Positions 31,075-39,390 of a stretch of DNA of 64,000 nucleotides are shown here, piece after piece; position 1 is the stretch's first letter; the number at the start of each line of letters is the position of its first letter. The DNA lies in contig NZ_FOWX01000008.1 in NCBI RefSeq assembly GCF_900115555.1, positions 121,122-185,121 on the forward strand, written 5' to 3'. The position numbers and the translations under genes are program-made. Below the pieces are notes generated by a model, which had not been told where the DNA came from, ran no database searches, and saw only the letters and a list, made by a program, of their open reading frames with translations. Source of the DNA: Pseudomonas borbori. Lineage in GTDB: Bacteria > Pseudomonadota > Gammaproteobacteria > Pseudomonadales > Pseudomonadaceae.

Positions 31075-31860
31075 ATGAACAAATCATTTTTGCCCTTGGC
31101 GCTGGCGGGGCTGGTCGGTGTCGCCGAGGCCGCGGTGGTGGTCAAGCCGGTACCTTACGAGATCGACGGTGAAGCCTTCGAAGGCATGCTGATCTATGAC
31201 GATGCGGTGGCCAGCCCGCGGCCCGGGTTGCTCATGGTGCCGGACTGGCTGGGGGTGACCGAGAGCTCGGCGAAGCAGGCCGAACTGGTCGCGGGCGACA
31301 AGTACGTGGTGTTCATGGCCGACATGTACGGCAAGGCCGTGCGTCCGGCCAACGCCGAGGAGGCGGGGGCCGCAGCCGGCGCGGTACGCGGCGACCGGGC
31401 CCTGATGCGCAAGCGCGCCCAGGCCGCGGTCGAAGTGCTCAAGGCGCAGGCCGCGCAAGTCGCTCTGGATAGCAGCAAGCTGGGCGCCATCGGCTTCTGT
31501 TTCGGCGGCGGTTCGGTGCTGGAACTGGCCCGTTCGGGCGCCGATCTGCAAGGTTTCGTGTCCTTCCATGGCAATCTGGATACGCCCAACCCGGCCGATG
31601 CGCAGAACATCAAGGCGCCGGTGCTGGTGCTGCATGGCGCCGACGATCCATCGGTGCCGCCGAAGCAGGTCGAGGGCTTCATGGCCGAGATGAAGGCGGC
31701 GAACACCGATTGGCAACTGGTCAGCTATGGCGGCGCGGTGCATTCTTTCACCAATCCGCAGGCCAGTACCCCGGGGCGCAACCAGTATCACCCACAGGTG
31801 GCGGCACGGGCCTTCAAGGCCATGAACGCGTTGTTCGACGAGGTGTTCGCCGCGCCCTGA
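31075..31860 (+). CDS. Exported dienelactone hydrolase-family protein (PA1597-like)
   Basis: A 261-residue alpha/beta hydrolase with an N-terminal signal peptide (MNKSFLPLALAGLVGVAEA), so it is probably periplasmic. The nucleophile block is GAIGFCFGGGSVLEL with Cys in place of the usual Ser, as in dienelactone hydrolases. The acid is in LVLHGADDPSVP and the His in GGAVHSFTNP. Classical DLH acts in chloroaromatic degradation, but no such genes are nearby and the export signal argues for a different ester substrate. GAACAGGAGCGG precedes the ATG. A REP pair follows. Confidence 0.88.
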   Translation: MNKSFLPLALAGLVGVAEAAVVVKPVPYEIDGEAFEGMLIYDDAVASPRPGLLMVPDWLGVTESSAKQAELVAGDKYVVFMADMYGKAVRPANAEEAGAAAGAVRGDRALMRKRAQAAVEVLKAQAAQVALDSSKLGAIGFCFGGGSVLELARSGADLQGFVSFHGNLDTPNPADAQNIKAPVLVLHGADDPSVPPKQVEGFMAEMKAANTDWQLVSYGGAVHSFTNPQASTPGRNQYHPQVAARAFKAMNALFDEVFAAP

Positions 31861-31913
31861 GTCGCAGGGGGCGCGCATCGCGCCTGCTGTCCGTAGAGCC
31901 TATGTTTACTGAC

Positions 31914-31979
31914 GTAGGAGCGGGCCATGCCCGCGATGCTTTTGGCGCGTGCGCTATCGCGGCCATGGGCCGCTCCTAC
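31914..31979. repeat. Inverted pair of REP sequences
   Basis: Two REP units in opposite orientation: GTAGGAGCGGGCCATGCCCG on the left and GTAGGAGCGGCCCATGGCCG on the complementary strand at the right. The pair sits between the convergent dienelactone hydrolase and pirin genes and can fold into one long stem. Confidence 0.85.
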
Positions 31980-32006
31980 AAAATGCCCAGGAACCCTAGC
32001 CTGTAT

Positions 32007-32867
32007 TCAACGCGGCAGTTCGATGCGCGCGGTTTCTCCCGGCACCTGGGGCCAGTCGTGATTTTTCCAGCGCTCGCGGGCCTTTGCGATCAGCGCCGGG
32101 TCGCTGGCGACGAAGTTCCAGTCGATCCGCCGCGGCCCCAGGGATTGGCCGCCGATCAGCACCAGGTGGCTTGCGCCGCAGGCGCTGAGGGTGAATGACT
32201 CGCCCTCGGGCAGTACCGCCAGGCCACGTAGCGGCAGCGCCTGATCGTTCAGCAACACCTCGCCATCGATCAGGTACAGCGCCCGCTCGGGGTGCTCGGC
32301 GGCAATCGCCAGGCTGGCGCCGGCGGCCAGCTTGAGCTCGGCATACAGGGTCGGCGAACGCACCGGCACCGGCGACTGCAGGCAGAAACCCTGGCCGGCG
32401 ATCAGGCGGATCTGCACGCCCATGGCCTCGCTGCTCGGCAGGCTGTCGGCGATATAGTGGCTGTAGCTCGGCTCGCCCCGTTCCTCCGTCTCGGACAGGG
32501 CCAGCCAGACCTGCAGACCGTGCAGGTGCGAGCCGCGCTGGCGCAGTGCCGCCGGCGTACGCTCGACATGTGCCACGCCATGTCCGGCGGTCATCCAGCT
32601 GACTTCGCCGGGGCCGACCAGTTGATCCGAGCCGAGGCTGTCCTTGTGCTGCAACTGGCCCGCGAACAGGTAGGTGAGGGTGGACAGGCCGATATGCGGG
32701 TGCTGGTCGATGTTCAGGCCGTGGCCGGGCGGGTAGTCGTGCTCGAGGATGTGGTCGAAGAACACGAAAGGGCCGACGCTGCGGCATTGCGCCGAAGGCA
32801 GCGGGCGCAGGATCGGCTGGCCGGCGATCTTCTCCGGGCGCGGCTGGATCAGCAGCACGCCGTTCAT
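32007..32867 (-). CDS. Pirin-family protein
   Basis: A 286-residue bicupin. The N-terminal cupin has the pirin blocks GPFVFFDHILEHDYPPGHG, HPHIGLSTLTYLFAGQ and TAGHGVAHVERTP, with the His/His/His/Glu metal ligands. Bacterial pirins (YhhW type) include quercetin 2,3-dioxygenases, but the natural role is unclear. The start at 32867 is chosen because MNGVLLIQPRPE is the family N-terminus and the ATG overlaps the stop of the upstream OsmC gene by four bases, marking an operon. Confidence 0.9.
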   Translation of the reverse strand: MNGVLLIQPRPEKIAGQPILRPLPSAQCRSVGPFVFFDHILEHDYPPGHGLNIDQHPHIGLSTLTYLFAGQLQHKDSLGSDQLVGPGEVSWMTAGHGVAHVERTPAALRQRGSHLHGLQVWLALSETEERGEPSYSHYIADSLPSSEAMGVQIRLIAGQGFCLQSPVPVRSPTLYAELKLAAGASLAIAAEHPERALYLIDGEVLLNDQALPLRGLAVLPEGESFTLSACGASHLVLIGGQSLGPRRIDWNFVASDPALIAKARERWKNHDWPQVPGETARIELPR

Positions 32868-33265
32868 GGCGCGACCCCGTCGAGGCGGGTGGCGACCCGC
32901 ACCTCGCTGCTGGTCATCAGCTTGTGCACCGGGCATTTGTCGGCGATGCGCAGCAGTTGCTGGCGCTGGGCGTCATCCAGCGCGCCGTGCAGGGTCAATT
33001 CCACTGCCAGGCGGTAGATGCCTTGGCGCTCCTCGCTGTCGTCGCGGCTGACGCGGACGTCCATGCCCTCCAGCGGCAGCCCCTTGTGCCGGGCGTACAG
33101 CGCCACGGTCAGGGCCTTGCAGGCGCCCAGGGCGGCGTCGAACAGGTCGTGGGGCTCGGCTGCCGCGCCCGTACCGCCAAGCTCGACCGGGACATCGCTG
33201 TGCAGGGTGTGCGGGCCGATGCTGATGCGCTGAAGCAAACCTCGTTCATTGCTGATGCTGATCAT
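32864..33265 (-). CDS. OsmC-family protein
   Basis: A 133-residue protein with the two reactive cysteines of the OsmC/Ohr fold: one in FDAALGACKALTVALYARHKG and one in ADKCPVHKLM. These enzymes reduce organic or fatty-acid hydroperoxides, or act as thiol-dependent stress proteins. The ATG at 33265 gives MISISNERGLLQR. It is the first gene of a two-gene unit with the pirin-family gene. Compared with the paralogue at 35001-35435, it belongs to a different OsmC subgroup. Confidence 0.88.
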   Translation of the reverse strand: MISISNERGLLQRISIGPHTLHSDVPVELGGTGAAAEPHDLFDAALGACKALTVALYARHKGLPLEGMDVRVSRDDSEERQGIYRLAVELTLHGALDDAQRQQLLRIADKCPVHKLMTSSEVRVATRLDGVAP

Positions 33266-33442
33266 GACGGCGGTGTCTCCCAAGGCCGAATGCGGGCAAT
33301 CGAAGTAGTCAGACTAGCCGATGCACCGCGCTATGGACCAGCGCGCATCCTGACGGTAGCCGCAGGGCTGGCCTGCGCGCTTGTCGCTGAACTAGCAGAG
33401 CGCCTGCACGGTCTAGTGCCCATACAGCAAGAGGACACGGAT

Positions 33443-34465
33443 TTGCATGCATTGCGTCTGAGTTGCGCCCTTTTCATCGGCCTGGCCACTTGTGCTGTCC
33501 AGGCTCGCGAGTATGTCTACAGCGATGCCCATCTGCACTATGTCGATTTTTTCCAGGAAAGCGCCGGTATGGGCAAGCTGCTCAAGCGCATGGCCGAGGC
33601 CAATGTCGAGCATGTGATGCTCTCGGGTATCCCGGTGGCGAAGAAGTGGGACGAGAACGAACCCAAGCGCCCGCGCTACTACGCCGGCGATGACGCCAAC
33701 GCTTATTGGTACAGCGCCACCGATGGGCTGATCGCGCATGCCTACAAGCAGCTGCCGGCCGAGCAGCGCAAGCGCTTTCACCCCTTCCTCTCCGGCTTCA
33801 ATCCCAACGACAAGAACGCCGATGCGCATATCCGCCGCACGCTCGAAATGGATCCCGGCCTGTGGCAGGGCATCGGCGAAATATTCACCCGCCACGACGA
33901 CCTGACCGCGCTGATCCATGGGGACGCGCCGCGAGCCGATAACGAGGCGCTGGCGCGGGTCTACCACCTGGCCGCCGAATACGACTTGCCGGTGATGCTG
34001 CATTCCAACATCACCTCCAAGCGCGAGCGCAACCCGCTGTATTTGGCGGAAATGGAGGCACCGCTGCGCAATCATCCGCATGTGCGCTTCATCTGGGCGC
34101 ATGCCGGCACCAGCCTGGAAATACACCGACATCAGGACAAGCTGGATTTCCTCCTGGCGACCCTCGAGCGCTTGCTCGAAGCCTACCCGAACCTGTATAT
34201 CGATCTGTCCTGGAGCATGCTCAGGCCCTATCTGCTGGATCGGCAGGGCAAGCCCGACGCGGATTGGCTGCAGCTGGTCAGGCGCTATCCGGAGCGGTTC
34301 ATGCTCGGCTCCGACGTGGTGGGCCGCTTCGACAGCATGAACGAGTACATGCGCGGCTTCGAGTCGTTCCTCGATGCCTTGCCGGCCGAGGTGGCGCACA
34401 AGGTCGCGCGGGACAACTTCCTTTCCATACTGCCGCGCAAGGTGCGCGAAGATCTCCAGCAGTAG
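33443..34465 (+). CDS. Exported TatD/TIM-barrel amidohydrolase-family protein (TTG start)
   Basis: A 340-residue protein. No ATG is in a sensible place: the frame opens with a TTG at 33443 preceded by AAGAGGA, giving an N-terminal signal peptide that ends in ATCAVQA. The mature domain shows a metal-dependent amidohydrolase barrel: SDAHLHYVDFF, GEIFTRHDD, LPVMLHSN, FIWAHAGTS and MLGSDVVGRF, which supply His/His/Glu/His/Asp ligands. The family also includes decarboxylases and phosphotriesterase-like proteins; the substrate is unknown. A second TTG at 33452 is possible. It is divergent from the OsmC-pirin operon. Confidence 0.8.
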   Translation: MHALRLSCALFIGLATCAVQAREYVYSDAHLHYVDFFQESAGMGKLLKRMAEANVEHVMLSGIPVAKKWDENEPKRPRYYAGDDANAYWYSATDGLIAHAYKQLPAEQRKRFHPFLSGFNPNDKNADAHIRRTLEMDPGLWQGIGEIFTRHDDLTALIHGDAPRADNEALARVYHLAAEYDLPVMLHSNITSKRERNPLYLAEMEAPLRNHPHVRFIWAHAGTSLEIHRHQDKLDFLLATLERLLEAYPNLYIDLSWSMLRPYLLDRQGKPDADWLQLVRRYPERFMLGSDVVGRFDSMNEYMRGFESFLDALPAEVAHKVARDNFLSILPRKVREDLQQ

Positions 34466-34527
34466 GCTGTCATTCGCCTGTCACAAGGGTGTCATAGGCT
34501 CGCGCCATCCCAGACAAGGAGCGCGAC

Positions 34528-34995
34528 ATGCAATACAACACCCGTTTCCGTGCGCTGGCCGCACTCATGCTGACGGCCGGCCTGGCACAGGCCGAGGTGC
34601 GGGTCGAAGGGCCGGTGGAATACGGCCTCTTCGCCAGCCAGTATCAGGACTTCAAGCCGGGCGAGCGGGTGCTGACCCGCAGCAATCAGCAGATCGAGCG
34701 CAGCGAGGTGATCCCGGCCAAGCTCGGCAGCAAGTTCGGCATGCGCTATACGCTGACGGGCAAAACCGCCGGCGCTGCGCCGCTGACCCTGCTCTACCTG
34801 ACGCCCGGCGTCACGACTCCGGACGGCAAGCGCCACGACAAGTTCGTGGTGGTGCAGGAGCTGGTGCCGGATGCCCCCCAGGACGTCATGGCCTTCGAGT
34901 TCAGCGAAGCCCATGAAGTCGTGCCGGGCGAGTGGCATTTCCTGGTGTTCCAGGATGACCGCAAGCTGGCCGAGCAGCGCTTTCAGGTGCGCTGA
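34528..34995 (+). CDS. Secreted DUF3859 protein
   Basis: A 155-residue protein with a signal peptide (ALAALMLTAGLAQA) and a short beta-rich domain (VEYGLFASQYQDFKPGERV, later GKRHDKFVVVQE and GEWHFLVFQDDRKLAEQRF). It matches the DUF3859 family of small periplasmic proteins of unknown function. The start has AAGGAG upstream. It lies 62 bp after the amidohydrolase gene in the same direction and converges with the second OsmC gene. Confidence 0.85.
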   Translation: MQYNTRFRALAALMLTAGLAQAEVRVEGPVEYGLFASQYQDFKPGERVLTRSNQQIERSEVIPAKLGSKFGMRYTLTGKTAGAAPLTLLYLTPGVTTPDGKRHDKFVVVQELVPDAPQDVMAFEFSEAHEVVPGEWHFLVFQDDRKLAEQRFQVR

Positions 34996-35000
34996 TACGC

Positions 35001-35435
35001 TCAGGCCAGGCGGCTGTGCAGCCGGGTGCCGTTGAGCAGGTTGTCGGCCAGCGGGCAGCGCCGCTCGATTTCGTCGAGCAGCGCCTGCTTCCGTTCGCGG
35101 TCGAGGTCGGCGTCGATCTCCACCTTGACCCGCAGCGCCTGGAACCCGGGGCGCACGTCATCGCGCCGGCCGAGCAGGCCGTCGGGATCGTAGTCGGCCT
35201 CGATCTCGAAGCGCATGCCGCGCAGCTCGATCTTCTGCTGATGGGCGATGTAGCGGCCCAGGGTGCCGAAGCAGCCGGCGACCGCCGCCAGGACGATATC
35301 CAGCGGGGTGGGGCCCAGACCCTGGCCGCCGGCATGGGTGGGCTGGTCCATGACCACGCGATGATCGCCGCATTGCACTTCGATGCTCATGCCGGCACGC
35401 ATTTGCCCATGGGCGCTGATGGTTTTGCTCGTCAT
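35001..35435 (-). CDS. OsmC-family protein (second paralogue)
   Basis: A 144-residue protein with the OsmC cysteines in LAAVAGCFGTLGRY and IERRCPLADNLL. The conserved PLDIVLAAVAGC helix start is clear. GAGGAA lies seven bases before the ATG at 35435; the ORF extends 26 codons further but without support. It is divergent from the response regulator at 35614, sharing a 178-bp gap. Probable thiol-dependent peroxide stress protein of the YhfA-like subgroup; substrate unknown. Confidence 0.88.
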   Translation of the reverse strand: MTSKTISAHGQMRAGMSIEVQCGDHRVVMDQPTHAGGQGLGPTPLDIVLAAVAGCFGTLGRYIAHQQKIELRGMRFEIEADYDPDGLLGRRDDVRPGFQALRVKVEIDADLDRERKQALLDEIERRCPLADNLLNGTRLHSRLA

Positions 35436-35613
35436 GCCTGATTCCTCATCGTGCTGCATTTGCGTTGCCAGCAGCGTAGAACGGTCCGCGGCCGAGGCGT
35501 TGATCCTGGTCAAGCAAGTCGCAATGCCCGTTCGGCCAATACCCGGACGTGCCGCGCGTCTGGCTGACTATGCTGTGATGAGCGGCGCGGTGAAGGGCTG
35601 CGAGGATGCGGGC

Positions 35614-36336
35614 ATGCAGGACACACAGATCCTGGTGGTGGACGACGATGGCGAGGTGCGCCAGTTGCTCGAGGACTACCTCGGCGGGCAGGGTTATCGG
35701 GTGCGCAGCTGTGCCGACAGTGCGGCCCTGCGCCAGGCCCTGCAAAGCGGGATGCCCGACCTGGTGCTGCTGGATGTCGGCCTGCCCGGTGAGGACGGCC
35801 TGAGCCTGGCGCGCTTTCTGCGCGAACACCACGACCTGCCGGTGATCATGATTTCCGGGGCCGGCAGTGCGCTCGACCGGATCATCGGCCTGGAGGTGGG
35901 CGCCGACGACTACCTGGGCAAGCCCTTCGATCCGCGCGAACTGCTGGCGCGGGTGAAAACCGTGTTGCGCCGCTACCGGCGCGCAGGCGCCAGGGAGGCC
36001 GGCGCCGCGAGCGAGGAGGGCATCCGCCTGGGCCGCTATCGTCTCGATCTGCAACGACGGCAACTGCACGACGAACAGGGCCATGAGGTCGAACTGACCG
36101 CCATGGAATTCGATCTGTTGCAGGCGTTCGCCCAGCGCCCCAATCGCCCGCTGTCGCGTGATCAGTTGCTCAACCTGACGCAGAACCGCGACTGGAATCC
36201 TTACGATCGTTCCATCGATATCCGTATCGCCCGCCTGCGTCGCAAGCTGGAAGACGACCCGGATAAACCGCAGATCATCCGTACCCTGCGCGGCGTGGGC
36301 TACATGCTGGTGGTCGACCCGGCGCCATCGCATTAG
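35614..36336 (+). CDS. OmpR/PhoB-type response regulator
   Basis: A 240-residue regulator with a receiver domain (residues 1-120; VDDDGEV, phospho-acceptor Asp54 in LVLLDVGLP, KPFDPREL) and a C-terminal winged helix (RNWNPYDRS-like NRDWNPYDRSIDIRIARLR, then RTLRGVGYMLV). It would bind direct repeats at target promoters. The GAGGA upstream supports 35614, although an in-frame ATG at 35578 exists. The neighbour 135 bp downstream is a hybrid histidine kinase, its probable partner. Confidence 0.9.
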   Translation: MQDTQILVVDDDGEVRQLLEDYLGGQGYRVRSCADSAALRQALQSGMPDLVLLDVGLPGEDGLSLARFLREHHDLPVIMISGAGSALDRIIGLEVGADDYLGKPFDPRELLARVKTVLRRYRRAGAREAGAASEEGIRLGRYRLDLQRRQLHDEQGHEVELTAMEFDLLQAFAQRPNRPLSRDQLLNLTQNRDWNPYDRSIDIRIARLRRKLEDDPDKPQIIRTLRGVGYMLVVDPAPSH

Positions 36337-36381
36337 CCGGAGGCTGGCGCGCAGGACCGGCGAAGCGGATCGAACAGCCTC

Positions 36382-36397
36382 TGTTTCAATTGTTTCA
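36382..36397 (+). repeat. TGTTTCA direct repeat before the hybrid kinase gene
   Basis: TGTTTCA occurs at 36382-36388 and 36391-36397 (9-bp period), 75-90 bp before the kinase start. PhoB-type regulators often bind such tandem half-sites (family knowledge). A TATACT -10-like box lies at 36436-36441. Binding is inferred. Confidence 0.3.
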
Positions 36398-36471
36398 GTC
36401 TGGTTGTCGAGCGCCGTACCAGCAGCGGCGCTTCCTATACTCAGGACACAGCATCCGTGCGGAGAGGCAAC

Positions 36472-39273
36472 ATGACCCAAGCGGTTCCGGCACTGGCGGC
36501 CAGTGCCCTGGATCATCCGTTACGGCAGATCGTCGATAACAGCAGCGCGGTGATCTACATCAAAGACCTGCAGGGCCGCTATCGGCTGGTCAACCGCGCC
36601 TTCGAGCGCTTCTTCCAGCTGTCCGCCGAGCAGGTACTGGGGCGCAGTGATCACGAGCTGTTCCCCGCCGCCGTCGCCGATGCCCTGCGCAACAACGACC
36701 TGTGTGTGACCAGCCTCGGCCACTCCATCGAGTTCGAGGAGCAGTTGATCCTGCAGGATCGCTCCTGGGTCTATCTGTCGAGCAAGTTCCCCCTGTACGA
36801 CGAGCAGGGGCGGGTCATCGCCGTGTGCGGCATCTCCACCGACATCAGCGAGCGCAAACGCGTCGAGGAGGCGCTGCGGCATGTCGCCCTGGGCGTCAGC
36901 GCCGCCACCGGCGAGGCGGTGTTCGAAGCCATCGCGCGCTATATGGCACGCTCGCTGCGCGCCGATTTCGCCTTCGTCAGTCGCGTCAACGACGGCGTGC
37001 CGCTGAGTCTGACGACCCTGGCGCTGTACTACGCGGGCAAGCTGCACGGCAACGTCACCTACGAGCTGCCGGGTACGCCCTGCGAGGCGGTGTTCAACAA
37101 GGCCTTCCACTTCGTCGACAGCGGGCTGCTCGAACATTACCCGGATGACGGCGTGCTGACCGCCTTTGGCGTCGACAGCTATGCCGGTTATCCGCTGTTC
37201 GCCAGCGATGGCAGGCCGCTGGGGCTGATTGCGGCAGGTCGTTGCGGGCCCATGCAGGATCGCAGCCGGGTGGAGTCGATCCTGCGCATCTTCTCGGTAC
37301 GGGCTGCCGCCGAGTTGCAGCGTCTGGATGCCGAGGCCAGTTATCGTTCGATCTTCGAGGCGTCGGCGGATGCGATCTTCGTCCATGATCTGCATAGCTT
37401 TGCCCTGGTAGACATCAATCCACGGGCCTGCGAGATCTACGGTTACTCTCATGAGCAAATGCTGCGCCTGGACAGCGAGGTGTTCAGCGCCGGATATCCG
37501 CCCTATACCGGTGCCGATGCCTTGCGCTGGCTAGCCAGGGCCCGCGATGAAGGGCCGCAGCGTTTCGAGTGGCGCAGGCGCAACCGCGATGGCAGCCTGC
37601 ACTGGGACGAGGTGTTCCTCAAGCGCGCGAGCATCGCCGGCATCGACCGGATTCTCGCCTTCACCCGCGAGATCAGTCAGCGCAAGGAGGCCGAGAGCGC
37701 CCTGCGCGCCAGCGAGCAGCAGTACCGCACCATCGTCGGCAGCGCGCTGGACTGCATCATTGGCATGGATGCCGAGGGGCGCATCACCACCTTCAATCCG
37801 GCTGCCGAACAGTGTTTTGGTTATGCCGCTGACCAGGTGCTGGGTCAGCCGCTGGCCGAACTGCTGATCCCGCCGCGCCATCGGCATGCGCATCGCCTGG
37901 GCTTTCAGCGTTTTCTCGAAACCGGGCAGGGGGCATTTCTCGGCCGGCGGGTGGAAGTCTGTGCGCAGCGTGCCGATGGCCAGGAGTTTCCTGCCGAGCT
38001 GGCGATCTCGGTGGTGCAGGGTGCCGAAGGACCGCAGATTATCGGCTTTCTGCGTGATATCACCGAGCGTCAGCAGGCCGAGTCCCAGCGCGCGGAATTG
38101 GAGCGACAGTTGCGTCAGGCCCAGCGCATGGAAGCCATAGGTCACCTGACCGGAGGTATCGCCCATGATTTCAACAACCTGCTGACCAGCATGCTCGGCT
38201 ACACGGTGATGGCCGAGGAGTTGGCCGAGAAGCAGGGCGATGAGCGCTTGGGCCGATATTTGAGCCGCGTGCAACACTCGGCGGAAAAGGCCCGCGACCT
38301 GATCCAGCAAATGCTCACCTTCAGCCGCGGCAGCCGTGGCCAGCCGCAGCCGGTGGCGCTGGGCAAGCTGATCGGCGAGTTCCGTCAGTTGTTGCAATCC
38401 ACCCTGCCAACCAGCATGGAAATCGAGATGAATCTGGCCCAGGGGCTGCCGCCGGCCCTGGTCGATCCGGTGCAGCTGGAGCAGGTGCTGATGAACCTGT
38501 GCATCAATGCCCGCGATGCCATGGGCAGCGTCGGTCGGCTGCAGATTGCCCTGCAGCGGGTGGTCCAGCCGCGCAATACCTGCGCCTCCTGCCAGCAGAC
38601 GTTCAATGGCGACTACCTGATGCTGTCGGTGCGCGACAGCGGGCCCGGTATCAGCGGGCCGGTTCAACTGCACATGTTCGAACCGTTTTTTACCACCAAG
38701 GCACCCGGACAGGGCAGCGGCATGGGCTTGTCCATGGTGCATGGCATCGTGCATGAGTATGGCGGGCATATCCTGCTGGACAGCCGCGCGGGAGAGGGCG
38801 CCAGTTTCAAGGTGTTGATTCCGCCGCTGGTACAAGCGGCCACTCAGGCGTCTGCGGGCAGCTCGTGTCCGCTCCAGGACGGCCAGCAGGCCCGTTTGCG
38901 TGGCCGGGTCGCGGTGGTCGACGACGAGGGCATGGTGGCCGAGTTCATGGCCGAACGCCTGAGCCAATGGGGGCTCGACGTGGGCCTGTGGTGCGATGCC
39001 GAGCAGGCCTCGGAGCAGCTGCTCAACGATCCATACGCCTGGGGTCTGGTGATTCTCGACCAGAGCATGCCGCGCCTGACGGGGATGCAATTGGCCCGCC
39101 GCCTGTTGGCCGCCCGCGCGGACCTGCCGATTGCCCTCTATACCGGCTTCAGCGAGCAGCTCGACGAAGCCGAGGTGTTGGCCCAGGGCATTCGTGCGCT
39201 GATGCGCAAGCCCCTGGATCAGGCCCGGCTGCATGCCTGGCTGCGCACTATCCTGCCCAGTGACAGCGACTGA
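36472..39273 (+). CDS. Soluble PAS-GAF-PAS-PAS hybrid histidine kinase with receiver domain
   Basis: A 933-residue hybrid kinase with no membrane segment, so it senses inside the cell. Domains in order: PAS (about 10-125), GAF (about 135-280), PAS (about 285-400), PAS (about 410-535), dimerisation domain with His565 in GGIAHDFNNLLTS, ATPase with LMNLCINARDA, RDSGPGI and GSGMGLSMVHG, then a receiver with Asp863 in VILDQSMPRLTG. A Cys pair (NTCASCQQTF) inserted in the ATPase domain recurs in related kinases. GGAGAGG precedes the ATG at 36472. It sits next to the PhoB-type regulator. The signal is unknown. Confidence 0.9.
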   Translation: MTQAVPALAASALDHPLRQIVDNSSAVIYIKDLQGRYRLVNRAFERFFQLSAEQVLGRSDHELFPAAVADALRNNDLCVTSLGHSIEFEEQLILQDRSWVYLSSKFPLYDEQGRVIAVCGISTDISERKRVEEALRHVALGVSAATGEAVFEAIARYMARSLRADFAFVSRVNDGVPLSLTTLALYYAGKLHGNVTYELPGTPCEAVFNKAFHFVDSGLLEHYPDDGVLTAFGVDSYAGYPLFASDGRPLGLIAAGRCGPMQDRSRVESILRIFSVRAAAELQRLDAEASYRSIFEASADAIFVHDLHSFALVDINPRACEIYGYSHEQMLRLDSEVFSAGYPPYTGADALRWLARARDEGPQRFEWRRRNRDGSLHWDEVFLKRASIAGIDRILAFTREISQRKEAESALRASEQQYRTIVGSALDCIIGMDAEGRITTFNPAAEQCFGYAADQVLGQPLAELLIPPRHRHAHRLGFQRFLETGQGAFLGRRVEVCAQRADGQEFPAELAISVVQGAEGPQIIGFLRDITERQQAESQRAELERQLRQAQRMEAIGHLTGGIAHDFNNLLTSMLGYTVMAEELAEKQGDERLGRYLSRVQHSAEKARDLIQQMLTFSRGSRGQPQPVALGKLIGEFRQLLQSTLPTSMEIEMNLAQGLPPALVDPVQLEQVLMNLCINARDAMGSVGRLQIALQRVVQPRNTCASCQQTFNGDYLMLSVRDSGPGISGPVQLHMFEPFFTTKAPGQGSGMGLSMVHGIVHEYGGHILLDSRAGEGASFKVLIPPLVQAATQASAGSSCPLQDGQQARLRGRVAVVDDEGMVAEFMAERLSQWGLDVGLWCDAEQASEQLLNDPYAWGLVILDQSMPRLTGMQLARRLLAARADLPIALYTGFSEQLDEAEVLAQGIRALMRKPLDQARLHAWLRTILPSDSD

Positions 39274-39390
39274 AACCATGCGCATACAAAGGCTAAACAC
39301 GCCGCCATCGCGCTGATACATGCCCGGCGCAACCTGACCTCGACTGCAAACAGTCTTGCAGCTACCCCCAATCGAGGCAGGACCATAACC

